64,000 bases of DNA from positions 143,670-207,669 of the forward strand of contig NZ_KE383972.1 of NCBI RefSeq assembly GCF_000423045.1, in the 5' to 3' direction. A program made the translations under genes and the position numbers. The notes under the pieces are model-generated. The model ran no database searches and had not been told where the DNA came from. It worked only from the letters and a program-made list of their open reading frames with translations. Position 1 is the first letter of the stretch, and each line of letters starts with the position of its first letter. Positions 27,767-36,136 of this stretch are shown in pieces. Origin of the DNA: Christiangramia portivictoriae DSM 23547. Its GTDB lineage: Bacteria > Bacteroidota > Bacteroidia > Flavobacteriales > Flavobacteriaceae.

Positions 27767-28675
27767 CTATTTCCTTCTATTGAATTCTCTGCGATTATAG
27801 AAATCATCGTTGTCGTCAAAATTACGATCATCATGTTGCCAGTGTCGATCTTCGTCTATCGACTTTTCTGGTTTAAATCCAGTATTGCGGTCATGGAAAT
27901 CCTGAGATCTATGGTGATCATCTACGGGACGTCTGGAGTCTTTGTGAGAGGACCCAATTCGATCGGGATCGCTAAAAGTTCCTTGTCCCGAAGAATCATA
28001 TTTTTCACTCGCCCTACGATCTAAGTTTTCAGTATCGAAATGGCTGGTAGTACGACGCTCATCTATCGCAGCTTTACGGTCATTGGACGAATATTTTAAA
28101 TTCTGCCTTTCCTGTTCCAGTCTTCTTTCTTCTGCTGAAAGTCTTTCGTAACCATAGTCCCGTTCCTCATCTAAGCTGGTTTCATCTCTATAGGCACTTT
28201 CAGTTCTATGCAATTTTTCCTGGTTATTGTAATTCTTGTCTCTGTTATAAGAACCCAGAACATGATGTTCATAGTTTCTGCTAATGTCTGTACCGGAGCG
28301 ATAGCGTTTGGTTTCAGCAAAAGTTTGATAATTTATGCCATCTGTATATACATATTTTTCAGAAGCATTAATGTCTATAAGTCCAATGGGGATAATGATA
28401 TGATTCTCTCCTTCCTTATTGATAAATTCTTTGAATTTACTTTGATGCTCAATGGAATATGGATCATGGTTTTTGTCAATGATGTCCTGTTCTACCTGAA
28501 CATCCACATATACAACCTTTCCCAGCTCTTTGTTCACCAGAAGATTGTCTACTTTTCCTATTGTTTTTTTATCTCGATCCAATAGCTTCCAGCCGCGAAT
28601 ATCATGATCATGGCTATCTACTTTATATCCTTTTAGCTGGCTTAAATGCACCAGGTGTTTATCTTTCGTACTCAT
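27767..28675 (-). CDS. PRC-barrel domain protein with long charged C-terminal tail
   Basis: The start was set at ATG 28675 (MSTKDKHLVHL); the longer frame would run into the small gene upstream. The 302-residue protein has an N-terminal PRC-barrel (about 5-100; GYKVDSHDHDIRGWKLLDRD, GKVDNLLVN, YVDVQVEQ, IIPIGLIDI). The remaining 200 residues are low-complexity and rich in Asp, Arg, His, Tyr and Ser, probably disordered. No signal peptide. Bacteroidota PRC-barrel proteins of this kind are linked to envelope or general stress. It follows a small membrane protein by 10 bases, so they are probably co-transcribed. Function unknown. Confidence 0.8.
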   Translation of the reverse strand: MSTKDKHLVHLSQLKGYKVDSHDHDIRGWKLLDRDKKTIGKVDNLLVNKELGKVVYVDVQVEQDIIDKNHDPYSIEHQSKFKEFINKEGENHIIIPIGLIDINASEKYVYTDGINYQTFAETKRYRSGTDISRNYEHHVLGSYNRDKNYNNQEKLHRTESAYRDETSLDEERDYGYERLSAEERRLEQERQNLKYSSNDRKAAIDERRTTSHFDTENLDRRASEKYDSSGQGTFSDPDRIGSSHKDSRRPVDDHHRSQDFHDRNTGFKPEKSIDEDRHWQHDDRNFDDNDDFYNRREFNRRK

Positions 28676-28685
28676 AATCGGTTCT

Positions 28686-28871
28686 TTAAATATGGAGTTT
28701 ATTTTCTTCATTAGAGTGTGGATGTATCCATGTGATATCATCGGTCTCATCAATTTCATCGTTCTCATCCATGCTTCCATAGAAGTATAAGAACGCAACG
28801 ATCGCAAGGATTATCACTAAGAGAATCCATGGCCATACAGGTTTTTTCTTTCTGATTTTGATTTCTGCCAT
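28686..28871 (-). CDS. Small single-pass membrane protein
   Basis: This 61-residue protein has a basic N-terminus (MAEIKIRKKKPVWPW), one strongly hydrophobic helix (about 14-31) and an acidic C-terminal tail (DENDEIDETDD). The charge pattern predicts N-in, C-out. It is placed 10 bases upstream of the PRC-barrel gene on the same strand, and similar short basic-TM-acidic proteins are seen near stress genes in flavobacteria. Not recognised as a named family. The coding call rests on composition and operon position. Confidence 0.7.
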   Translation of the reverse strand: MAEIKIRKKKPVWPWILLVIILAIVAFLYFYGSMDENDEIDETDDITWIHPHSNEENKLHI

Positions 28872-28964
28872 ATTGTTGATTTTTTGGTTATTCTAAAGTA
28901 CTATAGAGGAGTGCCAAAAAGATTTAAGTATTGTGTAAAGTATTGTTAATTAGAAACAAAGCAT

Positions 28965-28991
28965 AAAAAAAGCCAGGACTAATGCCTGGCT
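28965..28991 (-). terminator. Terminator of the M28 peptidase gene
   Basis: Stem AGCCAGG (28971-28977) with CCTGGCT (28985-28991), seven-base loop; followed on the minus strand by a T run. Confidence 0.8.
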
Positions 28992-29019
28992 GTTCAAATA
29001 TGAAGCGATAAACTAGTAA

Positions 29020-30375
29020 TTATCTAAAGGTACCACTTGGAAAAACCACAAGACTTTCATGTCCATTCTTACCTACTGCAGCAACTCCAAACAGGTAATT
29101 ATCTATAACTATACCATCGAGGGTAAACTCGGTGACGTCTCCAACAAATCTTGAGTATTGCCATTGGGGAGAAGTAGTATCTCTCCAATAGATCTTGTAG
29201 CCAGCGATCTCACCATCCACCGCTTCCCATCTCAACCTGGTATTTGGTTCAACGATTCCACCAATTTCAACCTTTGCAGGAGATGGTGGTGCCCAGGCCA
29301 GGGCGGCGAGATTAATAGCGTTTACTGCGGTCAACTTTTCAGCATAGTCAAAATTTACTCCATCAACAACATCACCGTACTCAATTCCATTTTCAGTTCT
29401 AATATCCTGGTGCTGCCTGTTATAATTTTCATGAGCCTCCATGATACGCACTCCGGCAAAGCCCAGGTCATTAAATGGTCTATGATGACCTCCACGTCCA
29501 AATCTATCCAGCCTGTAGATCATCATTGGATTCATTTCCGGCATATAGCTTTTTACATTAGAATGAATGTACCGGGCGAGTTGTCTGGAGATGCCATCAA
29601 CTTCTCCGCCATAAAATCTTCTCATTCTTCTTTCGTTTTCAGTTTCGGTAGGGGGAACGGGTTCAGAAAAAATTCTGAAACTGCGGTTATCGATTACCCC
29701 ATCCACTCCTTCAATGTTTCCAATCATATCATTGTTCAGAATTCCAATGATATCCCAGCCTTCCTTTTTGGCATATTCAGCCAGACCTTTACCGCCAAAT
29801 AAGCCCTGTTCCTCTCCAGAAAGTCCTATATAAATGATACTGCTTTCAAAGTCATATTTGGATAATACCCTGGCAGCTTCTATGGTTCCAGCCATTCCGC
29901 TGGCATTGTCATTTGCTCCGGGAGCATCGGTCGTAAAATCCATAGTGTCACTGTTCCTTGAATCTATATCACCACTCATGATGACATAGCGATTTGGATA
30001 CTTGCTGCCTTTCTGAATGGCAACTACATTAACTATCCATGCTTCTTTTGGAATTCTCTGGCCGTCCTCCGGGGTCACATAATCCTTTTGATAAAACACA
30101 TCGAGGCATTTATTGCAATTTGCGGATATGCTATCGAATTCAGATTTGATCCAGCGCCTGGCAGCACCAATTCCGCGTGTATTCGATACAGTGTCGCTAA
30201 AAGTATTTCTTGTACCAAATCCTGCAAGTTTTCTAATATCACTTTCTATTCGATCTGCACTTACGTCGTCAATAATCTCATAGATCTTTTGATCTGTATC
30301 TTGAGCTTCAGAAGTCATAGAGAGTGTACTTAGACCAAAGCAGAGAATAGCGGTTTTTAGAGTAGTTTTTATCAT
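29020..30375 (-). CDS. Secreted M28 family metallopeptidase with C-terminal fibronectin III-like domain
   Basis: The 451-residue protein has a signal peptide (to about residue 24, SEA-Q). The M28 zinc-peptidase core includes Asp156 (GANDNASG), Glu188/Glu189 (SGEEQG), Asp216 (NNDMIG) and a histidine in EAHENYNRQH near residue 317. The first metal ligand, normally His in GHxD, is replaced by Asp136 (SGDIDSR). A fibronectin III-like beta domain follows (about 370-450). Family members are aminopeptidases or carboxypeptidases acting outside the cytoplasm. It stands between its own terminator and the YtxH gene's terminator, so it is likely a single-gene unit. Confidence 0.9.
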   Translation of the reverse strand: MIKTTLKTAILCFGLSTLSMTSEAQDTDQKIYEIIDDVSADRIESDIRKLAGFGTRNTFSDTVSNTRGIGAARRWIKSEFDSISANCNKCLDVFYQKDYVTPEDGQRIPKEAWIVNVVAIQKGSKYPNRYVIMSGDIDSRNSDTMDFTTDAPGANDNASGMAGTIEAARVLSKYDFESSIIYIGLSGEEQGLFGGKGLAEYAKKEGWDIIGILNNDMIGNIEGVDGVIDNRSFRIFSEPVPPTETENERRMRRFYGGEVDGISRQLARYIHSNVKSYMPEMNPMMIYRLDRFGRGGHHRPFNDLGFAGVRIMEAHENYNRQHQDIRTENGIEYGDVVDGVNFDYAEKLTAVNAINLAALAWAPPSPAKVEIGGIVEPNTRLRWEAVDGEIAGYKIYWRDTTSPQWQYSRFVGDVTEFTLDGIVIDNYLFGVAAVGKNGHESLVVFPSGTFR

Positions 30376-30428
30376 AAATGAGAATTTCTTTTAAAAATAG
30401 GGAAGTTATTTAATTCTATAAAATAAGA

Positions 30429-30456
30429 AAGCTCCGGGAGTACCGGAGCTTCAATT
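30429..30456. terminator. Terminator after the YtxH gene
   Basis: Stem AAGCTCCGG (30429-30437) with CCGGAGCTT (30443-30451), loop GAGTA. T-rich on the minus strand (TTTCTTATTTTAT) and on plus (CAATTTTTT). Confidence 0.8.
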
Positions 30457-30481
30457 TTTTGATCTTTAAGACCTCACTAAA

Positions 30482-30766
30482 TTAAGCCTGCATTTCGTGC
30501 ATTTCTGCTTTAGCCTGGTTGATCTTTTCTTCAGATTTGTTGCTAGCGAAACCAGCTTTAGTCTTAGATTTAAGCGCTTCCATTTTGTGGTTCAAAGAAT
30601 CTGTAAAATCGTTGATTCCTCTGTTCGCGTCTTTGATATAACTGTTGCTGGTATCAGCAATAGTTTTTCTTGTTTCTGTTCCTTTTTTCGGTGCGTATAG
30701 TAAGCCAAGTACTGCTCCAGCAGCTGCTCCTGATACTAGTCCTAACAATAATTTACCTGATTTCAT
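30482..30766 (-). CDS. YtxH domain-containing small membrane protein
   Basis: This 94-residue protein starts with a glycine/alanine-rich hydrophobic helix (LLLGLVSGAAAGAVLGLLYAP, about 6-26) followed by the YtxH hallmark PKKGTETRKTI and an amphipathic, coiled-coil-like helical tail. YtxH proteins belong to general-stress regulons in Firmicutes and are common in Bacteroidota stress clusters; the molecular role is unknown. The neighbours (trehalose synthesis, PRC-barrel, mechanosensitive channels) fit a stress setting. It has its own terminator at 30429. Confidence 0.85.
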   Translation of the reverse strand: MKSGKLLLGLVSGAAAGAVLGLLYAPKKGTETRKTIADTSNSYIKDANRGINDFTDSLNHKMEALKSKTKAGFASNKSEEKINQAKAEMHEMQA

Positions 30767-30853
30767 AGAATTTGGTTTTAAATTGGTTCGATTTAAATTC
30801 AGCTGCTAAATTACAGAGATTTTGAACCTACGGCGACTTCTGCTAGTTAATGT

Positions 30854-30872
30854 ATATTTAAACTTTAAATAT
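30854..30872. repeat. AT-rich 19-bp inverted repeat between otsAB and the YtxH gene
   Basis: ATATTTAAA (30854-30862) and TTTAAATAT (30864-30872) around a single C. It may be an operator or a weak hairpin after otsAB. The composition makes chance occurrence plausible. Confidence 0.25.
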
Positions 30873-30903
30873 TATTCACAAATTATTTAACACCTAAATC
30901 TAA

Positions 30904-33117
30904 TCAGCTGTTAGACCTGAATTTTTCAAGTAAAGTTCTAACTTTTGGAGTGCCTTCCACATAGTATCTAGCACTCGTTTTCTTGATACCCACTTTTACG
31001 GTTACACTATCTTCCGGAAGATCTTCGAACATATATTCATCTGTCCAGTCATCACCGATGGCAAATATGAAATCGTAGTCATTTCCAACCAGTTTCTTTG
31101 TCGATGCCTTTCCTTTATTCACGCCACTACTTTTTATCTCAAGAACCTTATTACCTTCCAGAACACTTAGACCACGATTGGAAATAAGCTCTTTCAAAGT
31201 TGTACTTAACTCATTGGCACGAATCTCTCCTAGTTCAGGATCTGCTTTTCGATAGTGCCAGGCCAGCGAATAATTTTTCTCTTCAATGAAAGTTCCTGGA
31301 GTTCTGTCAACAAAATTTTCTATCACCGGTCTTACGGCATCCATCCATTCACTTTTCACGTTTTCAGATAATTCCCATTCACCGTCAATCTGTCTCATCC
31401 ACACACCATGCTCAGAAATCAATTCAACAGGTACGTCTTTCCACCAGGTTCCTAAAGTATCCTTATCCCGGCCGCTTATGAGAATAACATCTGTTCTCTC
31501 ATCTGCATTTAGCTCACGGATAAGTTCCTTAAGATCAGCATCAGGACGGGCATTTTCCGGCTTGTCTGTAAAGTTTACCAGCGTACCATCATAATCGATA
31601 AACAGGATTCTTCTCTTAGCATTGCTGAACCTTTTCATGATATCTTCTGAAATTTCAGAATTGATCTTGATGGACTGAAAAGAATCTCTGTTCTCCTGTG
31701 TAGAAGTCAAGGATTTCATAAAATCACCAGCCCATTTTTCTACACTATATCGTCTTAAACGCTTCTGAAGCATTTTGTTTCTCTCGATCTGCTCTTCTTT
31801 AGGCATCTCAAAAGCGGTTTTCAGAGCTTCTGCAACCTGTTCAAAATTGTTAGGATTAATGATCAGCGCTTCGTTCATCTCATGTGCTGCACCCGCCATT
31901 TCACTCAAAATCAAGACGCCTGTATGATCTGTTCGTGTTGCAATATACTCCTTGGCTACCAGGTTCATACCGTCACGTATTGGTGTTAGCAGCGCTATTT
32001 CACAGGTAGTATATAGGTCGATCAAATTTTCAAAAGGCATGGAACGATAAAAATACCAGATAGGCGTCCAGCTCACCGTAGAGAATTTACCGTTAATACG
32101 GCCAACCAGTTCATCGATCTCCCTTTTCAGTCTTCGGTATTGAGGTACATTGGATCTTGATGGCACGGCGAGCATCACCAGCCGTACTTTCTCGATATAT
32201 TCAGGGTTCTTATCCAGAAAATATTCGTAAGCTCTTATACGGTGTGCAATTCCTTTCGTATAATCAAGCCGGTCTATGCTAAGGATCAACTTGGCATCTG
32301 GAGTGGATTCCAAATGATGATCCAGTCTTTTCTGTAATTCAGACTGGTCTGCGGAAGTGCTCTCGAAATGGTCCATCGCAGCCTGCTCGAACTTCCTGTA
32401 ATCGATACCCATGGGGAACGAATCTACTTTTACGATCCTGTCTGGAAGAGTGATCTGGTTAAAATCTACCTGGTGTCGTAAAATACGGCTTACAGAACTT
32501 AAGAAATGTCTTTCATAATCATAGGTGTGGAATCCTATAAGATCTGCTCCCAGCATGCCTTTTAAAACTTCATCTCTCCAGGGTAATGTTCTAAAGACTT
32601 CATAAGACGGGAAAGGAATATGATTGAAGAATCCAATGATAGCATCTGGTGCCTGTTCCCTTACCATATTTGGAACCAGTAACAGCTGGTAATCGTGCAC
32701 CCAAATGACGTCACCTTCTTTATAATGTCTTAAAATCTCGTCTGCGTACTTTTGATTTACTTCCTTATAAGTATGCCAGTAGTTATCGTCAGATTCGGTG
32801 TATTCCATAAAGTAATGGAAGAGTGGCCAGATCGTACGATTGCTAAAGCCATAATAAAAGCCGTCGATCTCTTTGGCATTTAGATGGACGGCTACACAAT
32901 TTTCTTCCCTGGCCTTTTGTTGCACTTTATCCTTCAGATTTTCGGGGATTTCTTCTTCGGTCATCCCGGGCCATCCTATCCATATACTGTCGCCATCCTT
33001 GTGAAATGATTTGAGGCCTGTGGCCAGTCCTCCTACGCTGGGCGTCACTTCGAGATGATCTTCAGAAATGGAAATTTGCAATGGTAAGCGGTTGGAAATA
33101 ATGATTGTTTTGCTCAT
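30904..33117 (-). CDS. otsAB: Bifunctional alpha,alpha-trehalose-6-phosphate synthase / trehalose-6-phosphate phosphatase
   Basis: The 737-residue fusion has an N-terminal GT20 trehalose-6-phosphate synthase (about 1-465; IIISNRLP start, SVGGLATGL, WVHDYQLLLVP, GIDYRKF, DRLDYTKGI, DGMNLVAKEY) and a C-terminal HAD trehalose-phosphatase (about 490-737) with DYDGTLVNF near 505, SGRDKDTL and GDDWTDEYMF. It makes trehalose from UDP-glucose and glucose-6-phosphate in one polypeptide, giving an osmoprotectant. It is divergent from a GH15 enzyme likely to degrade trehalose or alpha-glucans, and close to two MscS channels. The 95-bp intergenic region shows no clear TAnnTTTG element. Confidence 0.95.
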   Translation of the reverse strand: MSKTIIISNRLPLQISISEDHLEVTPSVGGLATGLKSFHKDGDSIWIGWPGMTEEEIPENLKDKVQQKAREENCVAVHLNAKEIDGFYYGFSNRTIWPLFHYFMEYTESDDNYWHTYKEVNQKYADEILRHYKEGDVIWVHDYQLLLVPNMVREQAPDAIIGFFNHIPFPSYEVFRTLPWRDEVLKGMLGADLIGFHTYDYERHFLSSVSRILRHQVDFNQITLPDRIVKVDSFPMGIDYRKFEQAAMDHFESTSADQSELQKRLDHHLESTPDAKLILSIDRLDYTKGIAHRIRAYEYFLDKNPEYIEKVRLVMLAVPSRSNVPQYRRLKREIDELVGRINGKFSTVSWTPIWYFYRSMPFENLIDLYTTCEIALLTPIRDGMNLVAKEYIATRTDHTGVLILSEMAGAAHEMNEALIINPNNFEQVAEALKTAFEMPKEEQIERNKMLQKRLRRYSVEKWAGDFMKSLTSTQENRDSFQSIKINSEISEDIMKRFSNAKRRILFIDYDGTLVNFTDKPENARPDADLKELIRELNADERTDVILISGRDKDTLGTWWKDVPVELISEHGVWMRQIDGEWELSENVKSEWMDAVRPVIENFVDRTPGTFIEEKNYSLAWHYRKADPELGEIRANELSTTLKELISNRGLSVLEGNKVLEIKSSGVNKGKASTKKLVGNDYDFIFAIGDDWTDEYMFEDLPEDSVTVKVGIKKTSARYYVEGTPKVRTLLEKFRSNS

Positions 33118-33212
33118 AATTAATTATAAATGCCGTGGTCGCGAAATTGATTTTTATTAAATTTCCGAAAATCATTTAAGACAGCCATTGATTTATAAGA
33201 TTTTTAAGATAT

Positions 33213-35009
33213 ATGGATAATCTCGACTACGGAATAATAAGCAATTGTAAAAGCGCGGCATTGATCTCAAAAACAGGTTCTCTGGATTGGTGTTGTATGC
33301 CCAATTTTAACTCCTCAGCAGTTTTCGCGAAATTACTTGACGATGAAATTGGAGGAAGTTTTGAAATACAGATAGGTGATGACTATAAGATTACACAGGA
33401 ATACCTTTGGGAAACCAATATTTTAAGTACGGTATTTGACAATGGCACCGATGCCTTTCAGCTCATAGACTTTATGCCAAGGTATCCCCGTGAAGATGGT
33501 TCTTACTATGCTCCGCCGGATGTTATCAGGTTTTTCAGATTGATAAAAGGCACGCCAAAATTCAGCATTAAATATGATCCAAAACTGGACTTTGCCAGGG
33601 AAAAGACTTATAATGAAAACAAAGGTGATTATATAAAGAGTTTTACAAAAGAAGGTAAATATGACTCTGCCTATTTGTATTCAAGCTTCAGCCTAAATGA
33701 TATTTTGGAGCAGAGGGAGATTACATTGACCGGAAACGCATATTGCCTGGTAGGTTATCATGAAAAACTGGTAGAACAAACGCTGGACAGGTCCTATCTT
33801 AAATTCCAGAGAACAAAGGTTTATTGGATGAACTGGGCAGACAACACCACCAGGTATACACATTACGGTAATGAGATCATGAGAAGTGCCCTGGTCCTTA
33901 AAGCATTGAGTTATAAAAAATCTGGAGCGGTGCTCGCCGCAGCCACTACTAGTTTACCGGAGACTATAGGAGAAGAGCGAAACTGGGATTATCGCTTCTG
34001 CTGGATTCGTGATGCTTCTATGGTAATCAAAGTGATGGCCGGTCTTGGACATATTAAATCTGCAAAGGATTTCCTTCAGTTCATCATTGACATCATTCCA
34101 CATAAGGATGAAAAGATCCAGATCATGTACGGCATCAATGGTGAAAAAGAACTAACAGAACATATTCTAAGCCATTTAAAAGGCTATTCGGGATCCAGTC
34201 CTGTACGTACAGGAAATGCTGCATATATTCAGAAGCAGAACGATATCTACGGAATATTAATGGAAGTGATCTACCAGCAATTCCTAATGTTTGAGACTTC
34301 GCTTGAAAATTCTGAAGCGCTTTGGACCGTAGTTCGGGGTATTGTCATGATCGTTGAAGAGAACTGGAAAAAACCAGATAAAGGGATCTGGGAACTTAGA
34401 ACAGAAGACCGACATTTCGTATTTTCGAAATTACTTTGCTGGGTAGCAGTAGACAGGGCTATAAAGATTGGTGAGGTCTTAAGAATGGGAATTAACGATA
34501 CCAAATGGATCGCCCTTAGAGAAGAGATTTACCAGGACATTTACGAGAATGGCTGGAATGAAGAAAAGCAGGCCTATACCCAATCTTATGGTTCAGCAGA
34601 CCTGGACGCATCTACTTTGTTAATGCAACCTTATGGTTTTATTGAAGCAGATGATCCAAGATTTGTGAGTACAGTTCAGGCTACTGAAAGAGAATTGTGT
34701 GAAGATGGTCTTATGTACAGATACAAAAATAACGATGACTTTGGAAAACCAACCTCTTCATTTACAATCTGTACCTTCTGGTTGATCGATAGCCTTTATA
34801 AAATAGGGGAGAAGAAGAAGGCTAAGGATATGTTTGATCAATTATTGTCTTATAGTAATCACCTGGGATTATTTAGTGAGGATATTGATTTTAAAACAAA
34901 ACGTTTGCTGGGAAATTTCCCGCAGGCCTATTCACATCTTGCCCTCATAGAAACTGCAGCTAATTTCTCCAAGGGAATTTCAGCTGAAAATGCTTTATTT
35001 CATGATTAA
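33213..35009 (+). CDS. Glycoside hydrolase family 15 protein (trehalase/glucoamylase-like)
   Basis: The 598-residue cytoplasmic-type enzyme has an N-terminal beta-sandwich (DYGIISNCKSAALISKTGSL, typical of the trehalase-like subgroup) and an (alpha/alpha)6 catalytic barrel. Motifs include WDYRFCWIRDASM near residue 258, the general-acid region GIWELR followed by HFVFSKLLCWVA, and the base region FSEDIDFKTKRLLGNFPQAYSH near the C-terminus. Bacterial GH15 proteins of this form include trehalases and dextran glucosidases. Divergent pairing with the trehalose synthase/phosphatase favours trehalose turnover. Its stop overlaps the convergent mscS gene by 4 bases. Confidence 0.9.
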   Translation: MDNLDYGIISNCKSAALISKTGSLDWCCMPNFNSSAVFAKLLDDEIGGSFEIQIGDDYKITQEYLWETNILSTVFDNGTDAFQLIDFMPRYPREDGSYYAPPDVIRFFRLIKGTPKFSIKYDPKLDFAREKTYNENKGDYIKSFTKEGKYDSAYLYSSFSLNDILEQREITLTGNAYCLVGYHEKLVEQTLDRSYLKFQRTKVYWMNWADNTTRYTHYGNEIMRSALVLKALSYKKSGAVLAAATTSLPETIGEERNWDYRFCWIRDASMVIKVMAGLGHIKSAKDFLQFIIDIIPHKDEKIQIMYGINGEKELTEHILSHLKGYSGSSPVRTGNAAYIQKQNDIYGILMEVIYQQFLMFETSLENSEALWTVVRGIVMIVEENWKKPDKGIWELRTEDRHFVFSKLLCWVAVDRAIKIGEVLRMGINDTKWIALREEIYQDIYENGWNEEKQAYTQSYGSADLDASTLLMQPYGFIEADDPRFVSTVQATERELCEDGLMYRYKNNDDFGKPTSSFTICTFWLIDSLYKIGEKKKAKDMFDQLLSYSNHLGLFSEDIDFKTKRLLGNFPQAYSHLALIETAANFSKGISAENALFHD

Positions 35010-36055
35010 GTTAGTTCCTGATCTTTTTCTATACTTACCCGGGCCTTCGGAAGATGTCCCGGGTAATTTTTTTGAATGAAATCCAGTAATTTTTCTCTTA
35101 AATATACCCGAAGGTCCCAGGCTGTTGGAGAGTTTCTGGCACTTACCAGTATTCTTAGCTCCACGGTTTTTTCCGAAGCATTTGTTACCTGGAGAACATT
35201 CACGTTCCCATCCCAGAGCGGGGTTCCGTTCAATAATCTGGTGAGTTCCTCCCGGAGAGGTTCTAAAGGCAATCCATAATCAGCATAAATAAATACAGTT
35301 CCCAAGATATCTGCAGAACTTCTCGTCCAGTTCTGAAAGGTTTTCTCGATAAAATAGGTGGTAGGCACTACCAGTCTTCTTTTGTCCCAAACCCGAACCA
35401 CCACGTAGGTAAGATTGATCTCTTCAATCCAGCCCCATTCACCCTCGACGATCACCACGTCATCCAGGCGTATGGGTTGTGTAATAGCGATCTGTATCCC
35501 TGCCAGCAGGGTAGCAATGGCTTTCTGGGCAGCAAGCCCTATGATAATCCCCGCAATACCGGCTGAGGTTAGTACACTTATTCCCACAGAACGTATACTT
35601 TCAAAACTCATCAGGGCAATTCCAACGGCAAGGATGATGATGATAAAGATGACAATGTTCTCCAGGATCATATACTGCGTATAGACTTTCCTGGCCTTGA
35701 GATTATCGTCACTAGCCATATCATACTTCTTGAGCATTCTCTTCTTAACTACTCTGAACAGAAGTATAAGAAACCAGGCAACACTCAGGATGATGCCCAC
35801 CGTACTCAAATGACCTACGATTTCATAAGTAGCTTCAAACCTAAAGATCTTGCTGATAATCGCAATTCTGGCGATGATCGAGGAGAGGAAGATCAATAAT
35901 GGCAACCTTATCCTATAGGCAAAATCAACCGGCAGAATATTCCTGGGATTTTTACCGAGCTTCCTGATTATATAAAACGCCAGACCAAAACTCAGCATTA
36001 ATATGATAAGTCCAGACACGAGATATAGGAGTCCGCTTTTTTCCAGTTCGAGCAT
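35006..36055 (-). CDS. MscS-family mechanosensitive ion channel
   Basis: The 349-residue protein has about five N-terminal transmembrane helices, then the MscS pore helix TM3 (VLTSAGIAGIIIGLAAQKAIATLL near 165-187) and the beta domain (IQIAITQPIRLDDVVIVEGEWG), ending in the alpha/beta vestibule. MscS channels open when membrane tension rises and release solutes on hypo-osmotic shock. It follows the larger mscS-type gene by 81 bases on the same strand. The extended N-terminal helix set is typical of the MscM/YnaI-sized class. It lies beside trehalose genes, which gives a coherent osmotic module. Confidence 0.9.
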   Translation of the reverse strand: MLELEKSGLLYLVSGLIILMLSFGLAFYIIRKLGKNPRNILPVDFAYRIRLPLLIFLSSIIARIAIISKIFRFEATYEIVGHLSTVGIILSVAWFLILLFRVVKKRMLKKYDMASDDNLKARKVYTQYMILENIVIFIIIILAVGIALMSFESIRSVGISVLTSAGIAGIIIGLAAQKAIATLLAGIQIAITQPIRLDDVVIVEGEWGWIEEINLTYVVVRVWDKRRLVVPTTYFIEKTFQNWTRSSADILGTVFIYADYGLPLEPLREELTRLLNGTPLWDGNVNVLQVTNASEKTVELRILVSARNSPTAWDLRVYLREKLLDFIQKNYPGHLPKARVSIEKDQELT

Positions 36056-36136
36056 ATTCCACAGTTTAAGATATTCTAAATTAAAATTTTAAGAAAGGAG
36101 TCTCCTTGGGTTCACAGAAGATTAACCTACAACGTT

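Noticed and set aside
28676-28807. N-terminal extension of the PRC-barrel protein
   Set aside because: It lies on top of the small membrane protein gene in another frame and adds no domain; the ATG at 28675 fits the barrel start.
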